DNA of 64,000 nt from NCBI GenBank assembly GCA_017510785.1, contig JAFWMH010000077.1, positions 62,001-126,000 of the forward strand. The letters run 5' to 3'. A program made the position numbers and the translations under genes. The notes under the pieces were generated by a model, which saw nothing but the letters and a program-made list of their open reading frames with translations, was not told the origin of the DNA and did no database searches. Origin of the DNA: Atopobiaceae bacterium. GTDB taxonomy: Bacteria > Actinomycetota > Coriobacteriia > Coriobacteriales > Atopobiaceae. Below, in pieces: positions 1-8,834 of the stretch; position 1 is the stretch's first letter; each line of letters starts with the position of its first letter.

Positions 1-867
1 GCGCTGATGCGTAAGCATGGCCTCAACGATGATTTCCTGCGGCACGGCAAGGAACTCCTCGTCGAACTCGCCCACCACGATTGTGGGCCACTCGCACAGG
101 TTGACGACCTCGTCGAACACGGCCTTGGGCGTATCGACGTGCGCACCTCCGCGCTCGCGCTCGAGCTCGGCGATTCCCTCGCGAATAACACGGGCGCGCT
201 CGCGCTCCCCGAGCACAAAGGCGTCGCGCAGCACCTGCTCGTATGCCGCAGGGCTCTCCACCACATGCTCGCCAGGACCCAGCACACGATGTCCGCGCGT
301 GGTGTTGCCACTTTTCACGTCGGCATACGAGACGGGGATTACGTCGGAGCCAAGCAGGGCCACAATCCAGCGAATGGGACGCACGAACGTTTGGTGCTCG
401 CTCCCCCACCGCTGACTACGGTAGTTGGGCCACTGAATCGCGCCGATGGTGCGCTCACAAAGCCCCGAAAGGAGCTCGGTAGCGCTCACCGAGGGCACGA
501 ACTTCTCTGCGAAGATATACTCGTTGCCATCGGGGCCCTCATGGCGCTCGAGGGCACTCACGTCAACGCCGTTCTTTCGCGCGAAGCCCTGCGCCGCACG
601 CGTGGGCTTTCCGTCCGCGTCGAAGGCGATTTGCGCCTTGGGGCCGCGCACCGATTCGCGAATCTCCTCCGTGGCGGTGGCGCAGTCCTTGGCAACGACG
701 GCGAGGCGGCGCGGCGTGGAGAGCGTGTACACCTCTCCGTGGGCAAGCCCCGCATCCTTGAGCCCCTTTTCTACAAGCTTCTCGAGCTGCTGCTGCGCGT
801 TCATGAGGGGACGCGACGGCATCTCCTCGCAGCCTATCTCCAGCAAAAAGTCCAAGGTGTTCGCCAT
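1..867 (-). CDS. glyS: glycyl-tRNA synthetase beta subunit (partial, N-terminal part)
   Basis: Charges tRNA-Gly with glycine together with GlyQ (alpha2-beta2 enzyme, cytosol). The reading frame opens with MANTLDFLLEIGCEEMPSRP, the typical GlyS start, and continues without a stop to the window edge, so about 289 N-terminal residues of a roughly 690-residue protein are present. The ATG directly follows the TAA of glyQ with no gap, so the two subunits should be translationally coupled. Identification comes from family knowledge of the N-terminal motif and the glyQ neighbour. Confidence 0.95.
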   Translation of the reverse strand, partial: MANTLDFLLEIGCEEMPSRPLMNAQQQLEKLVEKGLKDAGLAHGEVYTLSTPRRLAVVAKDCATATEEIRESVRGPKAQIAFDADGKPTRAAQGFARKNGVDVSALERHEGPDGNEYIFAEKFVPSVSATELLSGLCERTIGAIQWPNYRSQRWGSEHQTFVRPIRWIVALLGSDVIPVSYADVKSGNTTRGHRVLGPGEHVVESPAAYEQVLRDAFVLGERERARVIREGIAELERERGGAHVDTPKAVFDEVVNLCEWPTIVVGEFDEEFLAVPQEIIVEAMLTHQR

Positions 868-1767
868 TTAGGCCACCTCCCCCTTCTTCGCGTCGTCGCG
901 CGCGGCGACCAGCTCCAAATACGCCTCGCAGCATGCCTTCGCCACGTCGCGCACGCGCAGGATGTAGTTGGCTCGCTCGGTTGCCGAAATGGCACCACGA
1001 GCATCGAGGATGTTGAAGGCGTGGCTGCACTTCATGACGCAGTCGTACGCGGGAAGCGGAAGCTTGGCCTTAAGGCAGCTGTGGCACTCCGCCTCGTACT
1101 CGTCGAACTTGCGACGCATCATGTCGACGTCGGCCACCTCGAAGTTATAGCAGCTGAACTCGTACTCGTTCTCGTGGAACACGTCCCCATACGTCATGGG
1201 GCTTCCGTCGGGAAGATACGACCACACGAGATCGTACACCGAGTCCACGCCCTGGATGTACATGGCGATGCGCTCCAAGCCGTAGGTAATCTCCACGGGC
1301 ACCGGATCCACCTCGATGCCACCCACCTGCTGGAAGTAGGTGTACTGAGTTACCTCCATGCCGTCGAGCCATACCTCCCAACCAAGGCCCCAGGCACCGA
1401 GCGTCGGGCTCTCCCAGTCGTCCTCGACGAAGCGTACGTCGTGCTCCGCAGGGTCGAGACCGATGGCCTTGAGGGAATCGAGGTACAGCTCCTGGCTGTT
1501 TTGTGGGCACGGCTTAACAATAACTTGGAACTGATAATAGTGCTGCATACGGTTGGGATTCTCTCCGTAACGCCCGTCCGCAGGACGACGGCACGGCTGC
1601 GGATAGCACGTGCGCCAGGCGGCAGGTCCCAGGCTCCTGAGCGTCGTTGCCGTGTGGAACGTACCGGCTCCGACCTCCGAGTCGTACGGTTGCATCACGG
1701 TACAGCCCTGCTGGGCCCAATACTCCGTGAGTTTGAGGATCATGTCCTGAAAGGTTAGGTCCTTCAT
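868..1767 (-). CDS. glyQ: glycyl-tRNA synthetase alpha subunit
   Basis: Catalytic alpha subunit of the bacterial two-subunit glycyl-tRNA synthetase (class II), 299 residues, the usual family size. Near the N-terminus it reads [19 protein letters not shown], and further in [14 protein letters not shown] and [14 protein letters not shown], all hallmark GlyQ segments. The ATG at 1767 was chosen over the in-frame ATG at 1773 because AAAGGAG lies six bases before 1767 but touches 1773. It follows lepB by 11 bases and abuts glyS, so it sits at the end of the rpsP-to-glyS run of minus-strand genes. Confidence 0.96.
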   Translation of the reverse strand: MKDLTFQDMILKLTEYWAQQGCTVMQPYDSEVGAGTFHTATTLRSLGPAAWRTCYPQPCRRPADGRYGENPNRMQHYYQFQVIVKPCPQNSQELYLDSLKAIGLDPAEHDVRFVEDDWESPTLGAWGLGWEVWLDGMEVTQYTYFQQVGGIEVDPVPVEITYGLERIAMYIQGVDSVYDLVWSYLPDGSPMTYGDVFHENEYEFSCYNFEVADVDMMRRKFDEYEAECHSCLKAKLPLPAYDCVMKCSHAFNILDARGAISATERANYILRVRDVAKACCEAYLELVAARDDAKKGEVA

Positions 1768-1778
1768 CGTCATCTCCT

Positions 1779-2357
1779 TTATTCCAATAATCCGAAGTCG
1801 GCAGGCGGCCAAAACGTGAACACCGCCCTCGCCGTTACGGCATCGAGCGAAACCGACCCAAAATAGCGCGAATCGCGTGAGTTCGTGCGGTTGTCTCCCA
1901 TTACCCAAATGCATCCCTCGGGCACGGTATACGGGTAGGTGATGGGCTCGATCGTGGATAGCTGCTCGGCGAGCGGCAACGACTCCTTGCCCTCGGTATA
2001 GGGCTCGTCCAACACCTTGCCATCCACAACGACGCGTCCGTCTACGAGGTCCACCGTTTGACCTCCCGTTGCGATGACGCGCTTTACCAACGTGTAGCCA
2101 TCGCCCGTGGGGCTCTCGAACATAACGATTTCGCCCTGTTCCGGCTCGCGAAAGCGAAACGAAACCTTGTCGCCCCACACGCGGTCGTCAAGCTGGATGG
2201 TGTTGAGCATCGAACCCGTAGGCACAACGAACGCCTCGCCAATGAAGGCACGGATGAAGAGCGCCAACACCACCGCACCGGCAATCGTCATGAGCCACTC
2301 CAACACGCGGCTCGCCCCCGTGTGCTCGTCTTGTTCCTCAACTTCGACTTCGTCCAT
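1779..2357 (-). CDS. lepB: signal peptidase I
   Basis: Membrane-bound serine protease that removes signal peptides from exported proteins. The protein has 192 residues with one N-terminal membrane segment (about residues 22-40). The catalytic Ser is S49 in PTGSM, the general-base Lys is K92 in VKRVIA, and the C-terminal box [12 protein letters not shown] is intact. Its start lies four bases after the trmD stop, in the same operon. The single transmembrane segment and small size fit the Gram-positive type of the family. Confidence 0.95.
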   Translation of the reverse strand: MDEVEVEEQDEHTGASRVLEWLMTIAGAVVLALFIRAFIGEAFVVPTGSMLNTIQLDDRVWGDKVSFRFREPEQGEIVMFESPTGDGYTLVKRVIATGGQTVDLVDGRVVVDGKVLDEPYTEGKESLPLAEQLSTIEPITYPYTVPEGCIWVMGDNRTNSRDSRYFGSVSLDAVTARAVFTFWPPADFGLLE

Positions 2358-2361
2358 GCGA

Positions 2362-3102
2362 TCAATCCTCCTCCTGCCTCAATAGCTCTGCCACCAGGTC
2401 CCGCTCCTTTTGCGATAACCCTGCGTCCACCAGCAAATCGGGCCGCCAGCGTGCGGTTCTTTCCAGCGAACTCTCCCTGCGCCAGGCAGCAATGGCTGCA
2501 TGGTTGCCCGAAAGTAGCACCTCGGGAACCTCGCGCCCCTCGTAGTTGGCCGGCCGCGTGTACTGCGCGTATTCCAGCAGCCCATCGGCAAACGACTCGT
2601 CCTGTGCGCTCATCTCGTCGCCCAGTGCCCCTGGCAGCAGGCGCACACAGGCATCAATTACGCACAGCGCAGCCAGCTCGCCTCCCGTAAGCACGTAGTC
2701 ACCGAGCGAGATGGTTTCGTCCGCCAGCTCGTACGCGCGTTCGTCGATTCCCTCGTAGCGCCCGCATACGAACAGCACCCGCGGGTGCTCGATGAGCTCG
2801 CGCGCTACCTCTTGCGTGAAGCGCCTGCCGCACGGAGAGAAAAACACCACGTGCGGACGCTCCTCTGTGCGAGGCGTGAGCTCGGCAATCGCCTCGAAAA
2901 ACGGCACGCACTTCATGAGCATGCCCTGTCCACCGCCAAACGGGGCGTCGTCCACCGTTCGGTGACGGTCGTGCGTCCAGTCCCTCAGGTCGTGTGCCTC
3001 GAAGGAGAAAATACCCTTCTCCCGCGCACGTCCCATAATGGAGGCCGAAAGATACGGCTCGAACATCCCCGGAAACACCGTGAGTGCCTCGAAGTGCATC
3101 AT
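2362..3102 (-). CDS. trmD: tRNA (guanine-N1-)-methyltransferase
   Basis: Methylates G37 at N1 in tRNAs, protecting the reading frame. The 246-residue protein begins MMHFEALTVFPGMFEPY and carries the SPOUT trefoil-knot region with FVCGRYEGIDER and ISLGDYVLTGGE. The start at 3102 has GGAGGT six bases upstream, and its ATG overlaps the rimM TGA by four bases. An in-frame ATG directly follows at 3099. A longer frame upstream is ignored because it lies inside rimM. Gene order rpsP-khpA-rimM-trmD is the classic bacterial one. Confidence 0.96.
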   Translation of the reverse strand: MMHFEALTVFPGMFEPYLSASIMGRAREKGIFSFEAHDLRDWTHDRHRTVDDAPFGGGQGMLMKCVPFFEAIAELTPRTEERPHVVFFSPCGRRFTQEVARELIEHPRVLFVCGRYEGIDERAYELADETISLGDYVLTGGELAALCVIDACVRLLPGALGDEMSAQDESFADGLLEYAQYTRPANYEGREVPEVLLSGNHAAIAAWRRESSLERTARWRPDLLVDAGLSQKERDLVAELLRQEED

Positions 3103-3626
3103 CCGTCGACCTCCTTCACCAGACCCTTTGGCACCGCGCACACGATGGCGCCCTTTTCCGGCACGTCAACAACCACATGCTCCACCACAGGCACGAGCAC
3201 TTCTCCCCAAGGCCCTTCAATCGCCCATACGTCGTTCGCCGGACCCCGGAGTATTTCCACAATGTTGCCGAGCGTGCCATGCGTTACGTCGTGCACCTCG
3301 CGGCCTATGAGGGACTCCACGTCGTAGAGGACAAAGTCGTCCGGAAGGTCGTCCACATGCATAAGCACCGTGCGGCCCACGAGCTCGTCCGCCCTTGCGA
3401 GGTTCTCCACGCCCTCAAACGCCACGCGCTGCGCCGCATCGGAGTTGGCACACGAGGCGACTACAAAACTGCGAGGCCCCTTGAGCGTAGGCGGCACGAC
3501 GACGACGCGCGCGCCATTCTCAAGTAAAAGAGGGAGGCCGTGTCGCGGCTCTGCGACGACCTCCCCCTTGCGTCCATGCGTCTTCACTACCGTGGCAATG
3601 GCACGGTACTTCCATGAAGCAGACAA
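3099..3626 (-). CDS. rimM: 16S rRNA processing protein RimM
   Basis: Assembly factor for the head of the 30S ribosomal subunit, which binds S19. The 175 residues comprise an N-terminal beta-barrel region (YRAIATVVKTHGRKGEVV) and a C-terminal PRC-like barrel (LIGREVHDVTHGTLGNIVEIL). The start is TTG at 3626, two bases after the khpA stop, with GAGG upstream; no ATG lies near the expected N-terminus in this frame. Its stop overlaps the trmD start. Confidence 0.93.
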   Translation of the reverse strand: MSASWKYRAIATVVKTHGRKGEVVAEPRHGLPLLLENGARVVVVPPTLKGPRSFVVASCANSDAAQRVAFEGVENLARADELVGRTVLMHVDDLPDDFVLYDVESLIGREVHDVTHGTLGNIVEILRGPANDVWAIEGPWGEVLVPVVEHVVVDVPEKGAIVCAVPKGLVKEVDG

Positions 3627-3628
3627 GA

Positions 3629-3913
3629 CTAACCCAATACCTCTACCTCGACGGCAGTGCCCACGCGCTGACCCAATGCGCGCGCAAGCGTGCGTATTGC
3701 CTTAATAGTCCTGCCACGACGCCCGATTATCCTTCCCGTATCGTCCGCCGCGCACGAGACTTCAATGAGTGAACCCTCGTCGGAATCGGTAACGTCCATC
3801 GAAACAGCGTCCTCGTCGTCCACGAGGCCGCACACGATGTACTCCACCAAATCGGCGACTTTGTCGGAAGGCATCTCCTCCGAGACGTCCTGGTCCATAA
3901 TCTCGTCAGTCAC
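3629..3913 (-). CDS. khpA: KH-domain RNA-binding protein KhpA
   Basis: Small RNA-binding protein (YlqC/KhpA family), 94 residues with a single KH domain. The GxxG loop is visible as GRIIGRRGRTIKAI in the middle. In other bacteria KhpA pairs with KhpB/Jag and affects cell elongation and small-RNA function. That role is known for the family but not shown here. The start codon is GTG at 3913, two bases after the rpsP stop. It lies between rpsP and rimM as is common in Gram-positives. Confidence 0.9.
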   Translation of the reverse strand: MTDEIMDQDVSEEMPSDKVADLVEYIVCGLVDDEDAVSMDVTDSDEGSLIEVSCAADDTGRIIGRRGRTIKAIRTLARALGQRVGTAVEVEVLG

Positions 3914-3915
3914 GT

Positions 3916-4224
3916 TTACTCCGCGCTCGCGGCCTTAGCGGCTGCCTTCTTCGAGAGCTTCGACTTCTTGGCGGGAAGCTCCTTCTCGCCACGCGCGATG
4001 GCGATGAGGTGAGAAACGGAATTGGTGGGCTGGGCGCCCTTTGCGATCCACGCGTCGACGCGCTCGAGGTCGATGTCGATCATCTTGGGATCGGAGACGG
4101 GATTGTAGCGACCGACCAGCTCAATATAGCGGCCATCGCGAGGCATGCGGCTATCGGCCACCACTACGCGGTAGAACGGGCGCTTCTTGGCACCATGACG
4201 TGCCAGACGAATCTTAACTGCCAA
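3916..4224 (-). CDS. rpsP: 30S ribosomal protein S16
   Basis: Component of the small ribosomal subunit. The 102-residue product contains [20 protein letters not shown], the signature N-terminus of S16, and ends in a lysine/alanine-rich tail. The start is TTG at 4224 with AAGGAG six bases upstream, because the frame has no ATG at the S16 N-terminus. It is the first gene of the operon running left to glyS. About 260 bases separate it from the divergent response regulator gene and should hold promoters for both. Confidence 0.95.
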   Translation of the reverse strand: MAVKIRLARHGAKKRPFYRVVVADSRMPRDGRYIELVGRYNPVSDPKMIDIDLERVDAWIAKGAQPTNSVSHLIAIARGEKELPAKKSKLSKKAAAKAASAE

Positions 4225-4297
4225 TGAAAGCTCCTTCGTACGTGCGACGCGGATGAGTAGATGCGGCTGCGTCGCCAAGCCATACAAACGATATTCG

Positions 4298-4326
4298 ATT
4301 GTAACGGTTCGGCCCCAAGAACTAAA
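4298..4326 (-). promoter_or_regulatory. candidate sigma70-type promoter of the rpsP operon
   Basis: On the minus strand TACAAT (4298-4303) is preceded at 17 bases by TTTAGT (4321-4326), about 75 bases before the rpsP start. The -10 is good but the -35 is weak, so this is a tentative call. Confidence 0.4.
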
Positions 4327-4487
4327 GTGCAAATTTTGTGGATTACTTTTGCCGCAACTATTGATTCGACAAAAAAGTTGTAATAGTTCAGGCATCCTTA
4401 AGCACAATGCATTAAGATTATACATGCATTTTGCTAAGCACTCTCAAAGAGTGTTGTATGTACAGGTATCTTTGGGAAGGGATGCCC

Positions 4488-5162
4488 ATGAACGCACTAG
4501 TAGTGGAAGATGAACGCAATCTTGCCGACGCGATTTGCAAGATTCTCGCAGACGAAGGCACGCGAGCTGACGTGACGTACGACGGTCCTACGGGACTGAG
4601 CATGGCCAAAAGCGGTATGTACGACTGCATCGTACTCGACGTTATGCTTCCTGGCATGGACGGCCTCGAGGTTGTACGCGAGCTGCGGCGCGCCAACGTT
4701 TCGACGCCGGTGCTCATGCTTACCGCGCGCACCTCGACGGCAGATAAAGTCACCGGCCTCGACGCAGGCGCTGACGACTACATGACGAAGCCGTTCGAAA
4801 CCGAGGAGCTTCTTGCTCGCCTGCGCGCCCTCACCCGCCGCACGGGTGACGTCATTATTGAGGAGCTTAAGTTCGGCGACCTCACGCTCGACCTTACGAC
4901 GCACGACCTGCGTTGCGGAACGCGCTCCGTGCACCTTTCGGGCAAGGAGTTCGAGGTCATGCAAATGCTCATGAGCTCCACGTCGCGCGTGGTCTCGAAG
5001 CGCGACCTGCTCAACCGCGTATGGGGCGGCAATGCCGATGCCTCCGAGAATTCCGTCGAGGCGTACGTGTCGTTCCTCCGCAAAAAGATCAACCACGTGC
5101 AGTCCACCGTGCAGATTACTACGCTCAGGATGCTCGGCTACCGACTCGAGGTCATCGAGTAA
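4488..5162 (+). CDS. OmpR-family response regulator
   Basis: Transcription factor switched on by phosphorylation, 224 residues. The N-terminal receiver domain has its acidic pocket in VVEDE, the phosphoacceptor D51 in LDVMLPGMDG, and the conserved Lys in MTKPF. The C-terminal winged helix (from about residue 125) includes LTLDLTTHDLRC and SVEAYVSFLRKKI. The ATG at 4488 is preferred over 4482 because the AAGGG-type ribosome binding site is spaced better. It is followed 35 bases later by its kinase and then by dinB, so the three may form one unit. The signal sensed is unknown. Confidence 0.92.
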   Translation: MNALVVEDERNLADAICKILADEGTRADVTYDGPTGLSMAKSGMYDCIVLDVMLPGMDGLEVVRELRRANVSTPVLMLTARTSTADKVTGLDAGADDYMTKPFETEELLARLRALTRRTGDVIIEELKFGDLTLDLTTHDLRCGTRSVHLSGKEFEVMQMLMSSTSRVVSKRDLLNRVWGGNADASENSVEAYVSFLRKKINHVQSTVQITTLRMLGYRLEVIE

Positions 5163-5197
5163 TACTTGCCGGGTAGTACTTGCGCGGGAGGCCGCTC

Positions 5198-6463
5198 ATG
5201 CTAAGGTCGCTCCGTATAAAGTTCGTGGCCATCATCATGGTTTTGGTGGGGGCCGTGCTCATTACGGTGTTGGGCAGCAGTTTTTTCTCAACATGGCAAA
5301 CGCAGCGAGACATGACGCAGGAAGCCATCGAGCGAGCGCTCCATGGCGACCTGCGTCAGCGCCCTATGATAGCCGATGGCAGGTCGGGCGACCAACAGGG
5401 CAAGGCTAACCTGCTCCTTGTTGCCGTCGACGTGAGCGAGGACGGCATGTTGCTCGAAAGCAACGACGCTCAGGCCATCATCGATTCCGATGTTCTTGCC
5501 GACGTCCTTCAGGAGGCCCTCACGGACTTCGCCGAGGGTAACGAAACGCAGGAGCTGCACATCAACGAGGAAGTGCACATCGTGTGGAAGAGCGCCTACC
5601 TGCAAACGGGTGTGTGGCGCGTGGTTATTGCCGATACTTCGGCGGCCTATTACTCGTTGAGTTCTTTGTTTGTTAAAGACATAACCATTACCATAGCCGC
5701 CATGGCAATGCTGCTCGTCATTTCCGTAGGCCTTTCTTCGTGGGTGCTCAAGCCTGTTCAACGGGCGTGGGACCAACAACGAAGATTCGTGGCGGACGCC
5801 TCGCACGAGCTGAAGACGCCTTTGGCCGTGATCATTGCCAACACGCAAATCCTGCAAAAGGACTCAACGCTTTCGGACGATAGCAAGCGTTGGGTGCAAA
5901 GCACGGCCGACGAGTCTGCGCACATGAAGAACCTCGTGGAGGAGCTTTTGGAGTTGGCGCGCACCGACGAGAGTTCCGCTGGCACGCAGGGAGTTATGCA
6001 AAAGGTTGAGGTGGACTTCTCGGAGCTCGTCGAGAGCGCAGCGCTTGAGTTCGATGCGATTGCCTTCGAGCGCGGCTGCTTTATTGACGAAAGCATAGAG
6101 GCTGGCATTCATGTGACGGGCGACCCCGAGTGGCTTGGTCGTCTTGCCAAGATTCTTATTGATAATGCCGTGAAATACTCCGCAAGCAACAAGACCATTA
6201 CGGTGAAGCTCGCACGCGAGGGAAGACGCTGCACGTACGTAGTGAACAACCACGGCCAAACCATTGACCCTGAGGATTTGGAGCACATCTTCGATCGCTT
6301 TTATCGCACCGACAAGGCCCGTAGTCGCGACGCCAAGACGGGCGGCTTTGGCCTCGGCCTCGCCATCGCAAAGGGCATTGCCACGTCCCACGGAGGCGAC
6401 ATTACGGCAACCAGCAACGACGAGGATGGCACGACCTTTACCGTCGTCCTCCCCTGCAGCTAA
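5198..6463 (+). CDS. two-component sensor histidine kinase
   Basis: Membrane sensor that phosphorylates the regulator encoded just upstream. The 421 residues contain a membrane segment at about 8-28, an extracytoplasmic sensor of about 130 residues, and a second membrane segment at about 161-183. The dimerization box is ADASHELKTPLAV (H203), followed by the N box DNAVKYS and the G box GGFGLGLAIAKGIATSHGG. No clear HAMP domain lies between the second membrane segment and the H box, which is short for this class. The start at 5198 follows GGGAGG; the TTG further up is not needed. Confidence 0.92.
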   Translation: MLRSLRIKFVAIIMVLVGAVLITVLGSSFFSTWQTQRDMTQEAIERALHGDLRQRPMIADGRSGDQQGKANLLLVAVDVSEDGMLLESNDAQAIIDSDVLADVLQEALTDFAEGNETQELHINEEVHIVWKSAYLQTGVWRVVIADTSAAYYSLSSLFVKDITITIAAMAMLLVISVGLSSWVLKPVQRAWDQQRRFVADASHELKTPLAVIIANTQILQKDSTLSDDSKRWVQSTADESAHMKNLVEELLELARTDESSAGTQGVMQKVEVDFSELVESAALEFDAIAFERGCFIDESIEAGIHVTGDPEWLGRLAKILIDNAVKYSASNKTITVKLAREGRRCTYVVNNHGQTIDPEDLEHIFDRFYRTDKARSRDAKTGGFGLGLAIAKGIATSHGGDITATSNDEDGTTFTVVLPCS

Positions 6464-6465
6464 GC

Positions 6466-7743
6466 ATGCCACGCCGCCGCACACACGATGCCTTTGGTTC
6501 TGGCGCTGAGGCCGCGCCTCCTGCGCGGCCCGACCAAGCACGCATTCAACCATCGCAGGCCCAGCCGGTATGGCATGGGCCGGCCATCGGTTTGATGGAC
6601 CTCGATGCCTTCTTTGCCTCCGTCGAGCAGCTCGACCATCCCGAGTGGCGCGGCAAACCCGTAATCGTGGGCGGCTCTCCCGACCGCCGAGGGGTTGTAT
6701 CTACCGCGAGCTACGAGGCACGCGAATACGGCGTGCACTCAGCCATGCCCTCGTTCCAAGCTCGGCGCCTTTGTCCGCAAGCCATTTGGGTTACTTCGAA
6801 TTTTGGCCGATACCGCGAGATAAGCGACCGCGTTATGAGCGTTCTGCTCGACGAAACGCCACTCGTCGAGCAGGTTTCCATCGACGAGGCCTTTTTCGAT
6901 ATTACGCCTGGACGGTTCGCGAACGAGAGTCCCGTGGAGATTTGTCGTCGCATTCAACGCCGCGTGGCAGAAATCGGAGTAACGTGCTCCATTGGGTTGG
7001 GCACCAACAAAACCGTCGCGAAAATTGCGTCCGAGCGCGAAAAGCCGCGCGGCATGACGGTTGTGGCACCTGGCAACGAGGCCAGCTTTCTGGCTCCCCT
7101 GCCCGTACGCGCCCTCTCGGGCATTGGCGGTGCCACGGAAAAGTCGCTGCTCGCAATGAACATTCGCACGCTAGGCGACCTCGCACGTCAAGACACTCGC
7201 TTTATGGAGCGCTATTTTGGCGTGAGCGGCCCACGCATGGTGTTACGTGCCTCGGGTCGCGAGCACAGCGTTGTGAAACCTGCCGTGGAGCATGAAGACC
7301 CGAAGTCCGTTTCCAACGAGCGCACCTTTGCGCGCGATCTTGTTTCGCGCAAGGAGCTCGAGGCGGCCATAGGCCATGTGAGCGAAAAGGTGGGGGCGCG
7401 TATGCGTGCCAAGGGGCTGAAGGGTTCGCAGGTTACCCTCAAGCTCAAATTCGACACCATCCACACGCATACGGCCCAACGCCAGCTTCGGCGCGCCACC
7501 AATAACGAGCACGTGTTCGCACCCGTCGCATGCGAGCTGCTTGACGGTTTATGGCATGAGGGGACGCCTGTGCGCCTCGTCGGCGTGGGACTAAGCGGCT
7601 TCGACGAGACTACCGAGCAGCTCTCCCTTTTCGATTCCCCCGAAGAAACCGACGACAAACAGTCGCTCGCCGAGGTTACCGACCGTCTGCGCGAGCGCTT
7701 TGGCCGCGACGCCCTCACGTATGGGCGCGACTTTAGGCTGTAA
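6466..7743 (+). CDS. dinB: DNA polymerase IV (Y-family)
   Basis: Error-prone translesion polymerase, 425 residues. Metal-binding acids are D45 in GLMDLDAFFASVEQ and D140-E141 in VSIDEAFFDI; PVIVGGSPDRRGVV and IGLGTNKTVAKIAS follow the family. Near the C-terminus QLSLF (385-389) is a canonical beta-clamp binding motif, followed by about 36 further residues. The start lies two bases after the kinase stop, so expression is probably tied to the two-component system. That would be an unusual link between signal transduction and mutagenic repair, and it is inferred only from spacing. The N-terminal 40 residues are a low-complexity extension. Confidence 0.93.
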   Translation: MPRRRTHDAFGSGAEAAPPARPDQARIQPSQAQPVWHGPAIGLMDLDAFFASVEQLDHPEWRGKPVIVGGSPDRRGVVSTASYEAREYGVHSAMPSFQARRLCPQAIWVTSNFGRYREISDRVMSVLLDETPLVEQVSIDEAFFDITPGRFANESPVEICRRIQRRVAEIGVTCSIGLGTNKTVAKIASEREKPRGMTVVAPGNEASFLAPLPVRALSGIGGATEKSLLAMNIRTLGDLARQDTRFMERYFGVSGPRMVLRASGREHSVVKPAVEHEDPKSVSNERTFARDLVSRKELEAAIGHVSEKVGARMRAKGLKGSQVTLKLKFDTIHTHTAQRQLRRATNNEHVFAPVACELLDGLWHEGTPVRLVGVGLSGFDETTEQLSLFDSPEETDDKQSLAEVTDRLRERFGRDALTYGRDFRL

Positions 7744-7765
7744 GGATGGATGTGCTTACTGCCGC

Positions 7766-8116
7766 TTACTGCCAGTCGACTTGCGGTGCGTCGCCCCACA
7801 GCCGCTCGAGCCGATAGTAGTCGCGCGTTTCGGGCAGGAACGCATGCACCACAACTGGGCCGTAGTCCAGAAGAACCCAGCTCGCACCCGCACGCCCCTC
7901 GTGCGAAAGCGGCTTAAGGTTAGCGTTCAGTCGCACCTTCTCCTCTATTTCGTCAATCACGGCATCGAGCATACGTGGATTGGCAGCCGTACAAATAAGG
8001 AAATAATCGCTCACGTCCGAAATGCCTTGGAGGTCGAGCGCCACGATATCGGTCGCCTTTTTGTCATCGGCCGCATGTGCGGCAATACGAACCACCTCGT
8101 AGGGAGTTGCTGCCAT
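7766..8116 (-). CDS. rsfS: ribosome silencing factor RsfS
   Basis: Binds ribosomal protein L14 and blocks subunit joining during starvation (Iojap/DUF143 family). The 116 residues contain DIVALDLQGISDVSDYFLIC and the family core ASWVLLDYGPVVVHAF. The ATG at 8116 has AGAGAGGA upstream and gives the usual N-terminus; longer readings add a non-homologous leader. It is last in the rplU-to-rsfS series, 25 bases after yqeK, and converges on dinB with a 22-base gap. Confidence 0.93.
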   Translation of the reverse strand: MAATPYEVVRIAAHAADDKKATDIVALDLQGISDVSDYFLICTAANPRMLDAVIDEIEEKVRLNANLKPLSHEGRAGASWVLLDYGPVVVHAFLPETRDYYRLERLWGDAPQVDWQ

Positions 8117-8141
8117 AAAGAATCCTCTCTTAACCCATAAC

Positions 8142-8825
8142 CTAAGAACGGCTGCTAATGCGCCGTTTGTTTTCGCGACGCTGTGCAATTGAATTGTAAA
8201 TCTCGATTGTGCGAGGAAGCAAATACCGCCCGCCTTCGAGCACGTATATTATGCCGCCCACGAACGCGTTCCAAAACACGTCCTCGAGCGACGCCTTGCC
8301 AACCATGGAACGCGTTTGCTTGATGCCTTCGGAAGCGCGACGCAACGGTTCGATGCCGTCCGCCACGAAAAGCACCATGTCGAGCGGCTCCATGTCCTCC
8401 GCAGCCGAAGTGTGGCACGCAATCGCATGCCATACCTCATGAGGGATATGCGGATACCGAGCAGGAAGCTCACGTGCCGCAACCATGCCATGCAGCAACG
8501 GTTCCGCCTTCTCCATGGGAGCACCGAGCTCAATGCCAAAATGATGGGCTCGTTTTATTAGTTCATCCTTTGGCACGACCTTGTCCCAATCGTGCAGAAG
8601 TCCCGCAAGTCTCGCAAGATACGGATCAACATCGTACAACACGGCCAGATGCTCGGCCGTACGCGCAACCGAAAGCGTGTGGTTTAGTCTATGCGGCTTC
8701 GATGCCAACTGAGAGCGCGTTTCCGCCTCAACACGCGTAAGCGTAAGCTTTTGCCACGGCTCATACTCGACGCCCTCGTCGTCAAGCGGCATCCACGCCT
8801 CCTTTGCGCTCTTCTTCTTTGCCAT
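8142..8825 (-). CDS. yqeK: HD-domain hydrolase YqeK (symmetrical Ap4A hydrolase type)
   Basis: Predicted to cleave diadenosine tetraphosphate to two ADP, as shown for other YqeK proteins. The HD metal-binding pattern is visible as H-(about 30)-LLHDWDK-(about 30)-HG-(about 25)-HTSA and a distal VADGIEP, the YqeK arrangement. At 227 residues it is slightly longer than the usual 190, because of an N-terminal lysine-rich stretch. It follows nadD by nine bases, the standard nadD-yqeK-rsfS order. Confidence 0.88.
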   Translation of the reverse strand: MAKKKSAKEAWMPLDDEGVEYEPWQKLTLTRVEAETRSQLASKPHRLNHTLSVARTAEHLAVLYDVDPYLARLAGLLHDWDKVVPKDELIKRAHHFGIELGAPMEKAEPLLHGMVAARELPARYPHIPHEVWHAIACHTSAAEDMEPLDMVLFVADGIEPLRRASEGIKQTRSMVGKASLEDVFWNAFVGGIIYVLEGGRYLLPRTIEIYNSIAQRRENKRRISSRS

Positions 8826-8834
8826 TTGCCCTCC

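Noticed and set aside
7..1758. Long plus-strand open frame of 583 codons opposite glyS and glyQ
   Set aside because: It is the antisense shadow of two clear essential genes; the translation is His/Arg/Leu-rich without domains.
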